Below are positions 13,601 through 27,200 of a stretch of 64,000 nt of DNA, in pieces. The notes beneath the pieces are model-generated. The model was not told the DNA's origin, did not search any database, and saw nothing but the letters and a program-made list of their open reading frames with translations. Position 1 is the first letter of the stretch. Each line of letters starts with the position of its first letter. The DNA comes from Pterobdella sp. o SKG-2022 (lineage: Eukaryota > Annelida > Clitellata > Hirudinida > Piscicolidae). The position numbers and the translations under genes are program-made. Location of the stretch: contig OZ038322.1 of NCBI GenBank assembly GCA_964035795.1, forward strand, positions 6,500,925-6,564,924. Direction: 5' to 3'.

Positions 13601-16600
13601 TTCAAAGTAGTTTCATGATAAGTACATGAGTAGGTTCAGCAACTCCTATGCCTTTGTCTTTGTGGGTCGAGAATGCACTGACCACCCACTCAGTGATGGT
13701 GTCTGGGACAGTGAGAAGCTTTTGATGCCCTTCGGGACCTCTGAAACATATATTAATAACTTTTTATGGAAATTTAAATTAATACTTCACTCAAAAATAA
13801 TCTTTATGACAAGATAGTAATGAAATGGAATATTTGAAAAAAGTACCTTTTGATTAAATCTACCCAGAACCATGTTTCTGGAAAGTTCTTTCTGACTTTC
13901 GGAGGTTCACCAGCTTTTCCAGGCCTACTAGCCAACTTCCTTGACGTTTTCGATACTGAGGCCATTGGAGCTCCTATTACACTATTGACAGAGTGGTACT
14001 CTGAATGAATGTTTCTAAATAAAGGGTTTTGAATATATGTTTCTTTTAGAGATTGTATGTTTTTTTAGAATTTCCATAAACAAATGTTTAAAATATAAAA
14101 AATTTAATTTTTCATCCGTAATTCAGTCGAACTTAGAACGTATGCAAGTTTTTGAAACCTTGTATATCATCATCTGCTTCGCTATAAGCAAAGGAGTAAT
14201 CGTAGTAATAGGGAGCCTGATGCACGTGGCTGTTAGTGATGACAAGAATGCCAGCATTCTGTGGGTCATATTTAATAAATCAGTTTTTAAAACTTTTACC
14301 ATAGTGCTAAAAATTCCTTTTGTTAAGACCAATAAAAATTTAGAAAACAAAAAGATAAGTTCTGAAAGGTTAATTTTGTGCCCAAAATAGAAAGGTGTAA
14401 TAACATCGATGAGCTCTGATGTAGATCGAGCAAGAGTGTGCACTGGCCAAAGAAACTTCTCGTTTATGTAGCAGTCGAGTGGATCTGACTCAGAACCTGT
14501 TTCAATAGATCTCTTTTTACGGGAGTAAGAATAGAATCTTGTTTTGACATATTCGGAAAGCTCATTCTCAACCTGAAAATAAGAAAGCTTCGTGTCTGGT
14601 TGCGATATTCAAGTTATTTTAATTCATAACAATTGAATACTTTAAAAAATCTATTTTCAAAACATATTTTTGAACCTTTTTTTGCGAGAAGATTTCGTAT
14701 GAACCCATTAAAAGGACACTTTTATCGATAGCGAAGTATCCCACATATGAATCTTCTGGCGAGTTGACGGTCAAAGCAACTTTTGATGCAGGCAATACAG
14801 TTGTTGCGTTGAAACTTACATCAACCTAAAAAAACATAGTTAAAATTAATTAAAACTCACTTAATCTTAGTTATATGTTTCAGTGTTCAGATAAGCTTGG
14901 TTGAAAACTTTCAAAGGTATTAGACAGATTGTTTGGAAAGCTACCTTGTTTGCGAAATAATTGTCAACTTCAAGTTTTAAGCTGTCTGCAATCAGTTCTC
15001 CTTTCGAACTGATGAAAAACACAAGAATTTGCGCAGTTGGTGCTAATTGTAAGCCCATTTTTTCTGTTACCTAAAAAAAAATAATAGATGTTAATTTTCT
15101 AAAATTTCAATGAATATTTCAAATCAATTTATATTTACAGATTGAAGGGGTACTAACCAAAACGCTGAACTCATGGTATTTTGAGCTGTTTGCATGAACC
15201 GCTTCTGATAGGATCAGCATGTTCTTGCCGAAAAACTGATTGTGAAGAAAAATTTAAAACTTGAGAGTATCTATTAGTTTAGAGCTCCAAATACATAATG
15301 CTCATTTATTAACTGAAAGAATAACAAGAACGTGGAATGTTAACTTGGTAGTAGAAGGTTGTGATGGGTTCAGAAGCGTTCACAGTGAAGACTGTTTCTT
15401 GGTATGGCTAATTAGTTTTGAATTATGAGATCAAATAGAAGAGTTTGAGAAAAAAAAAAATTACCTTCGAAAAGTTCATTTAGTTCATCAATAAAGTAAT
15501 GGTTTAAAAGCAAATAAAAAAAATTTTTAACCTTCAAAAAGCCTTTATTTTTTTTGAGTTGTACATCCAAGAATTGTTGATCTCTCGTTCTAAGGGCAGT
15601 GAGTCTGGTGTAGTAGGCGTGCACAGATTTTCGAGTGCTGCTATCATAGAAGGAAGCCTAATGAAAAAATGCATTCCATCTATCAATCTATTTTAAAGCA
15701 AAAAAATATTTAATTTATTAAAAAAATACGGAACCTCAATCTCAATTCTGTCGATGGTTGGATGAACAATGAGTTCAATCACAGCGATCCCCTTCTTACT
15801 CAAGCGTACTAAACTATAATTTTCAATAGCAGAAGAAGCATTAGTCATGTAATATTTAACTTTAACAGCAACTCCTTTCATGGTTCCGTTTGTGTATCTT
15901 ATATCATGTAGCAAGGGACTGTCTAAGTTTACATGCTTCAGACGTAACTGTTGGAAATTCATTTTGAAATTAATATTTATTGTTTAAACTCTGTTTTTTA
16001 ATTAATTGAAGTTATATCACTAACAAATTTTCTGGTTTTGAATCCAGGTTTGAAATAGGTGTTATCATCTAGATATTCCAGGCTGTATTTGTCTGATTTC
16101 ACATTCAACAGCTTATCAGCAGACAGTTTTTTGCCCGTTTCATCTTCAAGCACGTCTACCTTGAAATAATAAACGGAAAAGCTTTAAGACTTTAAGACGC
16201 AGTTTAAAGAAAAGCTTAAGAATGTCCAATAAAGTTAGTTTTAAGTTAATCAGATTGAAAACTGTAAACTTATAAGATTAAGAATATAAACTTTGTAAAA
16301 ATTTTTGAAAATAATTATTAAAATGAATATCTATAAAAAATCAAATTAAGGAATTTCAAAACATTCATTTAAACTTAAGCTATAATTTTCAGTAAGTATG
16401 GCCTTACTATAAAGCATCAGCATGCCTGTGTTTTATGATAAGGTCATACTTATAATTATAGCTTTAGTTTCGATAAACGTATTAAAATTCCTCAAATTGA
16501 TGTTTTATGGAAAAATACTGTAGTAAAAACACATAACATGTTTCTGAAAAATTATCAAAATAACATTTCATGTACTTTTTACCCTGATATTGTAGAATCA

Positions 16601-19600
16601 TGTTTCAAAAGAAACTAATTTTAGTTGTAAGTTTGCTTTCTTCATAAAAGATTTTACTATTATCTAATGTTAACATTGCGTTTGACAAAAATTTTAAGAA
16701 ACAGGGTGAAAACATTTTTATTTTATGGTTCAAATAAACCTTCTAGGTATATTACAAAAAATGAGATCAACAAACACAAAGTATTTATTTTTAAAAAGTT
16801 ACGAAGCTTTTCGTTAGACTAGCTTACATTATCAAGTGATGATAATAATGTAAGCCAGTCTGACGAAAAGCTTCGTAACTTTTTAAAAATAAATACTTTG
16901 TGTTTTTTGACCTTACAATTTGATTAAGGCTATTATACTTCATCAATAAACTACAAAAAATTATGAACTATGAAGTAATGATAAGTAAAATCTTGTATGG
17001 TTCAAAGAACTTATTGTTGAAACTGGCAGTTTTGAGAATTATTTAAAACAAAGAGCTTGTTACATAACATGTTAATTTTTTAGCAAAAATTTATTTATGT
17101 AATTAAATAAAAATTCACTCATTATATAAAAATGTTTCACGTTTCTATTAAATTTCCATTTACTATTACATTCAGATTTTTTTAAGCTAAAAAATATATC
17201 TGGAAATTTATAATTCTAAAAAAGTTGACAAAATCAACAAAATCCAATATATAAATACACTAACTTTAATTTTAATAGATTTGTATTCGAGGTTGTCGTA
17301 GGTTTCCTTGCACGGAATCAGACTCAGCAATTCATTGTATTTCAGACTTACTTCTCCTTTACCCGACTCAAGCTGAAAGTTGCATAGATATTTGTTTCAT
17401 GCTATATGCACATAATTTTCAAACGAAGAGTTTACATAACTATCACCAATACATGGTTTCTATTGAAACAAAGTTCCCAAGAGCAAACATAGACTCACGC
17501 GAAGAATCTTGGTGATGCTGGGAGCCAACTGTGTCGAACCATATCTCCCATACCTGGAGTCGAGGGTGACATGCACGTTCGCAAAACCCTTCAATGGTTT
17601 CCCAAAAGTGTATCTTCGTGAGTTTATAAAATCTTTAACGAGTACTTTAGAGATTGATAAGAAATAATCATTTTTATTCATGAATAATTAATAAGTAATA
17701 TTTCATTCCAAACACTGACTTAGCTGAAATAGAGAAGTCCAAATTTTCATAAATTTCAGAATCTTTGGGACCGATGTTTCCTTCCTTTCCTTTCGGCACA
17801 AGAAGGTAAAAATTCGGTGTGTGTATTTCCATTTTGTATTTCGGAAGTACTGTGGAAAATTGTTACTTTTCCTTGAACATTTATGTTGAATAAGAAATAT
17901 AGAACTTGAAAGTTGCTAGTGTGACAATAGCCTTACCATATTCGCTGACTGAGAAGGTTGTCGTGCGAGAGTCGTCCTACGTTAGTGTTTTGTTCATAAA
18001 ACTTATTACTCAAATTCATAGTTATTAAAAACTTATTTTCAAAAGATCAAACCATAAAACCTTAAGGTTATTCTTATTGAAAGTTCTAGCTGTTTTTGCT
18101 TAATAAATGCATTAAAAATTTGACCTAAATTCATATAAAAAACTGTTAAAAGTCTCATTTTCTTATGATTTTTAGTTTCATCTGTAGATATGGCCATATT
18201 TGAAAACATCGGGCCTCACCCAATCACCGCGAAAATAATTTTCATATATAAGTTTGGAAATAATATATCAGAGAACAATGGCACACCATCGTGACAAACC
18301 TCACATAACGCTTTTATTGACCACCTTCCCAGCAGAGTAAAAGGAGATAACACCATCTCCCCGGCAATCACACCTGTGAGAGAGATAACAAGATCAAAAT
18401 TTACTTTCGATTCAGAGACTTTTCTTTTGTCTATAAATGTTATATTTATTTATGTATGTTTTTGTAAATTTCAAAATGAACAGTTGTCATGAATCATCGA
18501 GCGTGCTATTTATTGGACTTAATGAAAACTTCAGTTAGTTTAAAGATATAAATGCTTCTGAGAACTGTCTAATTTTGATATTTCTCATCCAAAGTTTATT
18601 ATGATTTCACATAAAGTTAGTTGGATGTATGCATACGAATCAAATTATATGTTTAGTACATGTTCGTGTTGCAATCTCCCAAGATTCATTTATCTTATTA
18701 TTGGATCAAAGATATGCCTCTTCAGTTTATCACTATTTTGACGTGTTTTAAAAAGTTTTTCAGTTTTAATATCACACATAATAAATGTTTTTGTTGAGTT
18801 GATTTATTGCTTAAATGCTCTGTAAAACGTTTTTTGGTTTTCAACGAAACGTTTATTTAATAAAAGGATAAGACAATTAACCTTTTTATTTACTTACCGT
18901 ATTCGCTCTTTTCGTTAAGTCTTTGCACGATTAAGTTTCCTCTATCGTCCTAAAAGATTTGGGTGTTTGATGAGTTTAGCAAAATTTCAAAATAACTTCT
19001 CAATCAAACTAAAAATAGTTTTAGGACTAAGAAAGAGTTTAGTGTCCAATGTAAATAGTTATTCCTATTCAGGGTTCCCTTAGCTCCAATGAACAAAATT
19101 TATTTCAAAAATTTCAAGTTGCTTTATAAGGTTTAATATGGCTATAACAATGGATTTATTAAAAATCTGGTACAGCTAAAGTAAATTTTTTGGAAAAACA
19201 TTTGTTCAAAATATATTAAGATGTTTTTAAAGATATATTAAATTCTTGTTATTTATATCCCCTATACACTAAACTAATTAAAACGATTATATTTTTTTGA
19301 AGAACTTCTTAAGAGCAAATTAAACTATTTAAAAAAGAAAATACCCCAAATTACGCATTTTTTCAATTGTATGCGAAATTCCTTTGTTGAGTAAGAAAAG
19401 CTTGACAGAGTTTTAATTACGCAAATTCTAATCTCGTTTCTATTTAAAAATTTTTTGGAAATAATCAATAAGATTGATGCTTTTGGAAGTAGATATATAT
19501 AAAACTGATGTTAGTAGGTATGATGAGGGGTTTGAAGGTAATAAAGGACTTTTATTGTATCATAAAATAATGCTATTTATAAAACTACATCATCTTGTGG

Positions 19601-22075
19601 AATTTTTGAAATTTGTAATTAATTTTTTTTTACTTAAAAACTCTTTGTACCTAGTTCTTATATTTGAAGCTTGTATACATGATGTTTTTATGTTTCAAAA
19701 TTTTTATGTGGTAGCATTTCAGAAGCTTTTCTAATACACCTGAAGGATTAAATGAACCCAAAACTTAGCCATAACTGATAGTTACATAAATTTTCAAGCC
19801 ATGAATGATTTTATCTTTTTCTATTATTTTTAACTTAATAATTCGAAAAAATGAATGCAGTAAAATTTTTTAAAAACTTCCATAATTTAAAAAATATTTG
19901 ATTTTTTGAATGAAAGCCCTATGAATCTTACGTGAACAGTTATGTTGAATGGCCGGGTGTAAGGCTTGAGGTAGGCGTCGAAAGCTAATATGCGGTAGTG
20001 CACTGGAAGTTATGAAGTAATTTAAAATAAGCAATTGATTTTGAATAGAGTTCCAAATCGAAAAGTTCAACTTTTGAATAATTTGAGCAAAAATGAAAAA
20101 ATGCTCTAAAATGATATTTAGAAAAATGATATTAATCAGTGCAGTCTCCTGAGTTCAAAGAAGGAATTGAGAAAAACAGATAAATTTCTATTACAAAAAC
20201 CTCAGAAAGACACAGCAAGCCAAGTTATGACATTGATAAGAGCCTTTGTTAACCGTGGTTTGTTGAGAAAGAACAGTAAATAAATACAGAACTTGAGAAA
20301 TGCTATTAAATGGAGCCTCAAAATTATGTTAGAAAATCAAGTCTAAAATCAAGTTTTAATTAACTTTTTCAACATATTTTAGCAGAAGTAAGTTTGTACA
20401 AAAGTGTGCAAAAACTTTAGTTATGTGTATTTATAGAAGAAAAAATCAAAATAAGTTTTCTCATGAAATTTCAGATTGAAAAATTTTTGTTTGACAATAC
20501 AACAAAAGTCACGTTAGAACTGAGATATACGTTTTTATTTTTGATGCGTAGCTGTTTTAATGCATAATTTATATGTAAAGAAGCATATTTTCAAGTTGCT
20601 GATGCTTTGAGAAAAACTGAATAAAATGCATGAAAAATGATTACTTATGCTTATCTTGCACGGATGATTGCAATTCTTAAATATTAAAGACCTAAAACTT
20701 GGTTCATAATAATCAGAAAAAAGACTCTAAATGAATAACAGGATTTATTTCAAAAAGATTCCACAAAAATTATATTCAGGAAATGTAAAAAATTTTGGAA
20801 TCATGTAATAACATAAAGTAAATTTCATTATCTAAGAGCTAAAGCTGAAGCAACATGCTATCTTTATAAAAATAAGTTTTACGAGGAAAAGCTATCGATG
20901 CTAAAAAATTGTTTATCAGTCGGGAAATACTTTGAAATAGCTTAAAAATGCAAACTATAAATTTTTAATTTCAAAAAATTAGATATATCGTTGGTGGTAG
21001 CTAACCATTGTATTCAAGCACAACACTCAACCAAGAGGTAAATCACAGACACCGACTCATACAAATAATTGAAAAATTATCAAAACCTTGCTTTTATTTC
21101 ACACCAAAATCAGTGAAAAACTACAATATTTCAAATTTAATATACAAAAAAACTCATTCAAATTATTAAAAGCTATTGTAAAATGCAACCTGTTTGCCCG
21201 GGCTTGTAATAGTGCTTGTCAGTTTGTATGTAGATAGAGACCTGTTTGTGGTTCACAGCTAGGATATTTTTACTCACGAAATTCTCATCTCCCTTGGCCT
21301 CAAGCGTGAAGTTCACGTGGGATTTTCCGTGAGGTTCTTTTGGCACCTGTGTTTTGGAATATTTTTTTGGTTAAATGCGTCGTCTTAGTTTTTTTTTAAT
21401 TTAGTTATGGATATTTTGAATGAATGATTGAAAATAGCAAAAAATTTTAAAATGTTGATTACTACCTCTAGAGCGTACCTCCGGAAGTCTCCTGCAAAAC
21501 AATCACAAATTTTTTCGTACACGTTTATATCATAATAACAGAGCAAACTTTAATAAAAGTTTTTTTAAAAAAACCATTAACTATTTTCTCCAATATAAGT
21601 ATCACTCTTGTAAATAATTTTTCAAGTACGTACCTGCCTTGATCACAAACTGCTTGGATACTAGTTCTACATGCTCCATGCCATCGTTGGACCTCCTTCT
21701 CCAGCGGTTCCAGGCTACTATAGAAGCTTGCAAGGCGAAAGTCGAGTTTTGTTCGGTTTCATTAGAGCAGTAGTAGTCTACGTTGAAATAAAAAGTTTCT
21801 CCAAGCTTCATCACTCTGGGAGCCACTATATTGTAATCGCTAAAAAGATTGCAGGTTTTTTAGTTCTTTTAATGAATTAAAAATGAAGATACAGATTATT
21901 TTAGTTTTGTTCAAAAAATTGAACTCTATCTCACACAACAAATAAAATGGTATTTATTTAAAACAAACACAATGGTATCTATCTGGGATAAAGCAAAACA
22001 CAGCAGAACATACCATTTGCAATCAACACCACAAAACAAGAAGCTCAAGAGCGCTAAACAGCCCAAAAGCCTCAT
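7681..22075 (-). CDS. Thioester-containing protein (TEP / alpha-2-macroglobulin / CD109 family), 39 exons
   Basis: Secreted immune or protease-trapping protein. 39 exons, from 22014-22075 (ATG) to 7681-7703 (TAG), join in frame to 1499 residues, the usual family length. Seen in order: signal peptide ([10 protein letters not shown]...), eight macroglobulin-type domains (YKPGQT near 150; KYTFGKP), furin-like RKKR at 662-665 in the variable/bait region, NFPETWFW, the thioester GCGEQ at 1006-1010 (exon 11990-12166), a complement-type catalytic His1123 in IIHSKMQGG (exons 11324-11486 and 11069-11146), [10 protein letters not shown], and a receptor-binding domain ending VYSYYQP. The last 23-nt exon adds a cysteine tail TCPKCCG. 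No six-cysteine anaphylatoxin domain and no C345C domain are present, so it is TEP/CD109-like rather than a complement C3. The intron at 10480-10660 needs a GC donor. The final tiny exon is the least certain. Confidence 0.93.
10480..10660 (-). other. Probable GC-AG intron in the thioester-protein gene
   Basis: The exon ending at 10661 reads CACAAAG followed by GCATGA, and no GT lies before an in-frame stop. Joining this GC donor (phase 1) to the acceptor CTATCAAG at 10480 restores frame and gives a contiguous family-like segment (AIHKDGRTYW) leading into EVEMTAY. The upstream acceptor TTCCAG near 10526 cannot be used with this donor, because phase 1 there gives an immediate stop. Confidence 0.6.
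16340..16505. mobile_element. Foldback element, family B, in a thioester-protein intron
   Basis: The best arms are 16393-16416 (TAAGTATGGCCTTAC...) and 16429-16452 (...GATAAGGTCATACTTA), about 24 bases each with four mismatches. Weaker complementarity extends outward to about 75 bases per side. Single-arm relatives occur at 9083-9115 and 45340-45372. No ORF. Confidence 0.5.
16772..16906. mobile_element. Foldback MITE, family A, best-preserved copy
   Basis: Two arms of about 65 bases differ at only a few positions. They begin AAACACAAAGTATTTATTTT and meet at a core containing ATTATCAAGTGATGATAATAATG. The transcript would form a long hairpin. The copy lies inside an intron of the thioester-protein gene. 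No coding capacity. Confidence 0.75.
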
Positions 22076-24224
22076 TTTGGAGCCTTCTTGTAACGCCAAA
22101 TCTACGAAATTCTAGTCAAAAACAAATTTAATTAATCAAAAAATGTTTCAAACTTTTATTAGCTGAAAGGCTTGTATATAAAGTCTCTTCAACGTACTTT
22201 GGACCCTTATTAAAAATGCCTTATCTGAGTGAATGCTGTTTCTCGTTAAACTGAATTCAATAAAAACCTTTCCAAAAAGAATGTTTAAAATGAAATTAAA
22301 GAAAAGATTAAGTTTATTTGTTTCTGAAACTTGGAGGTTTTAATTCTAATTGCATCTAACATATTACAGACTAAAGTTAACATAAAAATGACTAAATTGA
22401 AAGAAATTGTGAACTTGTCTGAAATAAAATTCAATATTTTTCAAAGCGTTTAAGAATTAAAAACAAGGCTTTTTTACATGATTTTGAGAAATTATTTTAT
22501 TCAATTCATATCATCATCAAAAGTTATCGACATGGGAATGAGTGAAGAACTCAAATGATCAATATAATATTGTTTGTGATAATGGTAAATGGTTGGAAAT
22601 TTAAACAAATTCCTCTTTTGATAATTATGTTTTTTATGGGACATATATTATTTAAAAATATGCTTTATAAGTTTCAAAAATCATTCAAAATTTTTAGTTC
22701 AAAATATTTTATAAAATTTTGAAAAAAAATTGGTTTTTTCGGAGATAACGACAACATAAAATTTTACTTTTCAGGGTTTTTGTACTTCATTTTAAACAAT
22801 AATTTCAATGCTTCGAATCCAAACATTTTTGTATACTCGGTGGCATAAGAATTAAAGATACACAAACTTTTAAAAAAAAAAAATTTGTGAGACGCATTAC
22901 AAGCATTTCAAAAATGACACTAAGCTCAAAATAACTGTTTAAAAGTTTTCTAAAACCACTTTAAAATAAAAATGTTTTTAAATTTGCGAATGTTTTTATG
23001 AATCTTCATATTCAGCTACATACAATAGGGTTGTTACAGCTGAAAATATTTGCATAGGAACGATTAAGAAAGTCAAAGTACGTTCTTATCTTCAACATCA
23101 TCATTTCATTTTGGGGAGTGAAATTTTAAAAGCTCATTTCAACGGAAAATTTTCAAACTAGCAACAAGATATGAACACTATTTTTGAAAAGTTTCGATCC
23201 TAATTTTTAAATTTTGAAAATATAATAGAAAAATCCACAAAATTGAAACAAAAAAAAAAACAGCGTTAAAAGATCATAAAACTTGAATTTCACAAAACAT
23301 CAAGGGTAAGTATACAGCTCATCTCGAGGTCTCCATCACACCATTAATATGACATCTTCAATTAAAATGAATGTGTTTCAAATCATAAAGGGAAACAGCG
23401 ACGATACTGTTGTGAATCATGGTTAAGTCTTTTCTAAATACGTTTTTAAAATAATTAATGTTATATGAAACTTTTTTGGTTTCATTGTTTTGTTATAACA
23501 ATTTATATGTTTTTCGAAAATGAACGTACTTGATGACGTAGTATACCCTAAAACAATAGTATGAGAAACAAACACAAAGCATTTATTTTACTAAATTCAT
23601 CAAGATCACTTGATAATGTAAGGTTTTTCTATGAAAAGCTTAGTGAATTTAATTGAATAAATACTTAGTGTTTGTTTCTCATACGAACATGATTAAAAAT
23701 TTGGGTTTACTTCACTAATAGCTTTTATACTTTGAAAAGATCGTTGAACAGCGTTTTTATTTTTACTGAAAAGAAAGAAATAATGTGAACAATTTTTTGC
23801 AGTTTAAAATAAAATCTTTCAAAACACCAACTAATTGAGTGAAAATAGGTCTTCGTCTCAATATGAATTAAAAATTTTATCGTGTTTTTATGATCCCCAA
23901 TTCGGGGGATGAATATCCACAGCTAAAATTGGACCATTTTTAACACTATATTCACGACAAGCCTCCATCATTTAACTTGATTAATTATAACACTTGCATG
24001 TGATGGCAAAGTATATTATTTATTCTGCTGTCAAAAGTGTAGCAACAATCCTTATTCCCTCGTGACGTCTGTAATATATGAAACTTGTAAAGTTACCAAT
24101 CTTATCTCAGTATTGTCCTATTAATCTGTCTATGACCCCATCTCTACTTAGAATTTATCTTTGAAAATTCTCAATTCAAACGACAGAGTAATGAGAAAGC
24201 TTCTAAAAGGTGCAGTTCAAAAGC
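22076..24224. other. Divergent intergenic region (TEP / tektin-like gene)
   Basis: About 2.1 kb between the start of the minus-strand thioester-protein gene and the plus-strand tektin-like gene. Apart from the foldback element at 23561-23682 I see no feature. It should hold both promoters. Confidence 0.4.
23561..23682. mobile_element. Foldback MITE, family A, intergenic copy
   Basis: Perfect 15-base terminal inverted repeats, ATGAGAAACAAACAC at 23561-23575 and GTGTTTGTTTCTCAT at 23668-23682, with the family core ATCACTTGATAATGTAAG inside. This copy best defines the element ends. Non-coding. Confidence 0.7.
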
Positions 24225-27200
24225 ATGAGTGATACAAGCAGTGACTCTGCACGAGCTTTTGGTTTTATTTCTCTATGGTTGCTATGCGTGAGTTTTGTTT
24301 GTATGCTCATGATCTGGTAACCAAAACAAAATTTTGATCTTTTGTTTGTTCAGTTTTTTCTTATAGAAAGTATGAATTTCAACGCTCAAAAATTAATTTG
24401 GACTTAAAATTCAATTTAGATAAAAGTTTTGAAAGTAAATTTTATCAGGTAAACGTGCAAAATCAATTACTAATCCTAATATCTTCAAAACGTAACAACT
24501 AAACATCCCAATACTTAATAAATAACTCATTAGAGCAAAGAAGTAACTCTGCGGCAAACAGCAAGGCTGTAGCATGGTTTCAAAGGTAGGCTCGATAAGA
24601 TGGAGGAACAACACCACTCAACTGACCAACAACTCTGATGAGATCATTCGTAAAGTGAGATTGCTTTCATTAATTAATGAGAATCTTTCGTGATAAGACC
24701 AGTTTTTTTACGCAGTTATTGGCAAAGAGTATAAATACGGGGTTAATTAGTAACTAAAATATAGTGTTTTATTTTAGTGAATTGAATTTTTTGATAATAG
24801 TTTTTGTGGTGAAAGAGTGATGAAAAAAAATATAGTTAAATAGATTTATTTAAACAAAAAAAATATATGAACTTCCAAACTCGAGGCTTATCGGTTTAGG
24901 AAATATTATTCTCGAGTGAGGTAATATGCCAAGAGTTCATGAACGTCGAACGTCATCAAATTCACATAGAATTTCACGATCTTCATCTAGAATCTTTAAA
25001 CTTGATGACGAAGTCTATCAATAAATTTTTGTCTTTTGATAATATTTTTTGATATTTTAAAATTATTTTGTCACAAATAATAATTGAAAGATTTATGTTA
25101 AGATTTATGTTAACGGCTATTTATAATTTTATTCTGGTTAAAACAAAACAGAACGAATAGAAGTATCCAAGGCATCTAGGTTAATTTTGAAGACACTATG
25201 GTTATATTTAGAAAACAGCTTGTAATGAAAATAATTTAGTGAAGTATTTATATGTGGTTTTTTTATAGATGAAAGTACTTGATACAAATTCAATGTAGTG
25301 AAAACACACTGTGGAACAAGTGCTAATTTTCGGCCCACGTGGGATCAAACCCGGTAACTTCAGATACTTAGTCTAATGCTCTACCAGCGGGGCCACAATG
25401 AAGTTTAATTTTGAACTTCTTAATTGAGCTATTTTTTTTCAATTTTGTTTTGATAAGTATTATTTCAAAACAAAATAAAAATAATTTTTTTCTTAACAGC
25501 TCTTTCTTTTAAAAAAATTTTCTTAGATCCTATATCAAATTAAGCCTTCAACAAAAGGTTGATATTTTCGATACAAAATTTTTTCAGCCATAAAAAATGA
25601 TTTTTTATAATTTCCAAAAAAATTAAAAATTTTCACTTTCAAAAAAATCTAAAACACAAAAAATTTCACCGAAAATTTTTTAAACCTCAAAGAACCTCAA
25701 ACTAATTACCTGATAGTTAATTAACATGAATAGCCCATATATAGCTTGTTATAACCTTGTAATGAACCTAAAAGTTTCAAAAAGTTTTCGTTTTGAATAA
25801 AGTACATTAAAGAAGGGAATGCTTCTTCATATATAGATCAATATAAAAGACTATATACATATACATTGATTTCCGGTTATTTTACGTCATCATCATCAAT
25901 ACATAGATCAATTGAAAAATTACATCAAGTAGCGTCCTGTGAAACCTACAAGTTGTGCACCCCAATCTTTAGTTAAGAACATTCTAATAATAGGCTTACT
26001 TATAAAAACACCACTGACCTCCTAGGTAGACCTGGAGAATAGAGCGGCTTCAAAACACAACATCGGGTCTGGAGCCAGAGATAACCTTTTAAAACTGTCC
26101 AACAACCACGCTAATCTCAAGTACAGACATGCTCGTCAGGTAGATGCACTTATTAATGTACTATCCGTGGTTATTTGACTTTATTTTGGGTTTAAACGAT
26201 GCTTTAGTTCATTAATGCTAGTGGGTTTTTGTTCAATTTTTATTTCTAGTTATTTTTGTTGTTTTTTGTGCAAAGTACTGCGGATATTGAAATTTTCATT
26301 TCAATTAAAGTAATGTTTTAAATTTGTTAAAGTAATTTCAAAAAGCTCCATTTTAGGATTACTACGTTTTTTTAAACGTTAAGCAGTTCTATTCGCGGCG
26401 TTTGAAAATTTCGTTCTTAGAAAATTATTTCTGCAACTAAGCGCTCCTAAACACGTGTTAAATTTTTTAATTTAACAATTATTTTGAATAATCAAAAAAT
26501 CTGTAAATTATTTTGAAACATATATATAAATATAAATGGATTTCCAAGCCAATCCTCATATAAAAGATTACAGCATCATTTTAGATCATTGCGGTGTTTA
26601 GTTTCCTAATTTTATTTTTAACTTCAAAATAGAGAGTTATTTTAGATAACATTTGAAAAAAATTATAGCTTTCATTAAGTTTAATTATGTCGTGAAACCT
26701 AGGTGTTCTATAAAGTAGACTTAAATACTAATCATTATACTTTGAATAATAAATTTGAATAATATCTTTAACTAATAAATTTAACTGATAACTTTGAATA
26801 TTGACTCCAAATAGTTGACATTCCGTATAAAGCTTAAATCAAAGATCTTAAAACACTTCAAACCAACTTATTTAAACCCCCCACACACTCATGTTAAACC
26901 ATGAAACTTCGAAGTTTACTTCAGTTTCTTCCAACGAAAATTATTTTTCTTTGAAGCCTTGACAACTTTTACAAATGCCAAAAATTTTATGAATTTTTTA
27001 TCGCTTATTTTTATTTTTTTTATTTTGTTATTTTTTTGATATTTCTTGTTTAATTTGTTTTGGCACCGTCCATAAGAGCTGTATAAATTTTAATATCTTT
27101 TTCGTTAAAAACTTTTATGAAGTTTATCCAGGTTTATTTTCTTCAAGATTTTCAATTTTCACAGAGAATTATTTTGAAATGATGTCCAATATTTCATGTT

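Noticed and set aside
14037..14390. 117-codon plus-strand ORF
   Set aside because: Antisense to exons of the thioester-protein gene; a shadow frame.
13847..14572. Anaphylatoxin (C3a-like) domain after the RKKR site
   Set aside because: The six-cysteine pattern is absent; only one cysteine lies in the relevant exon.
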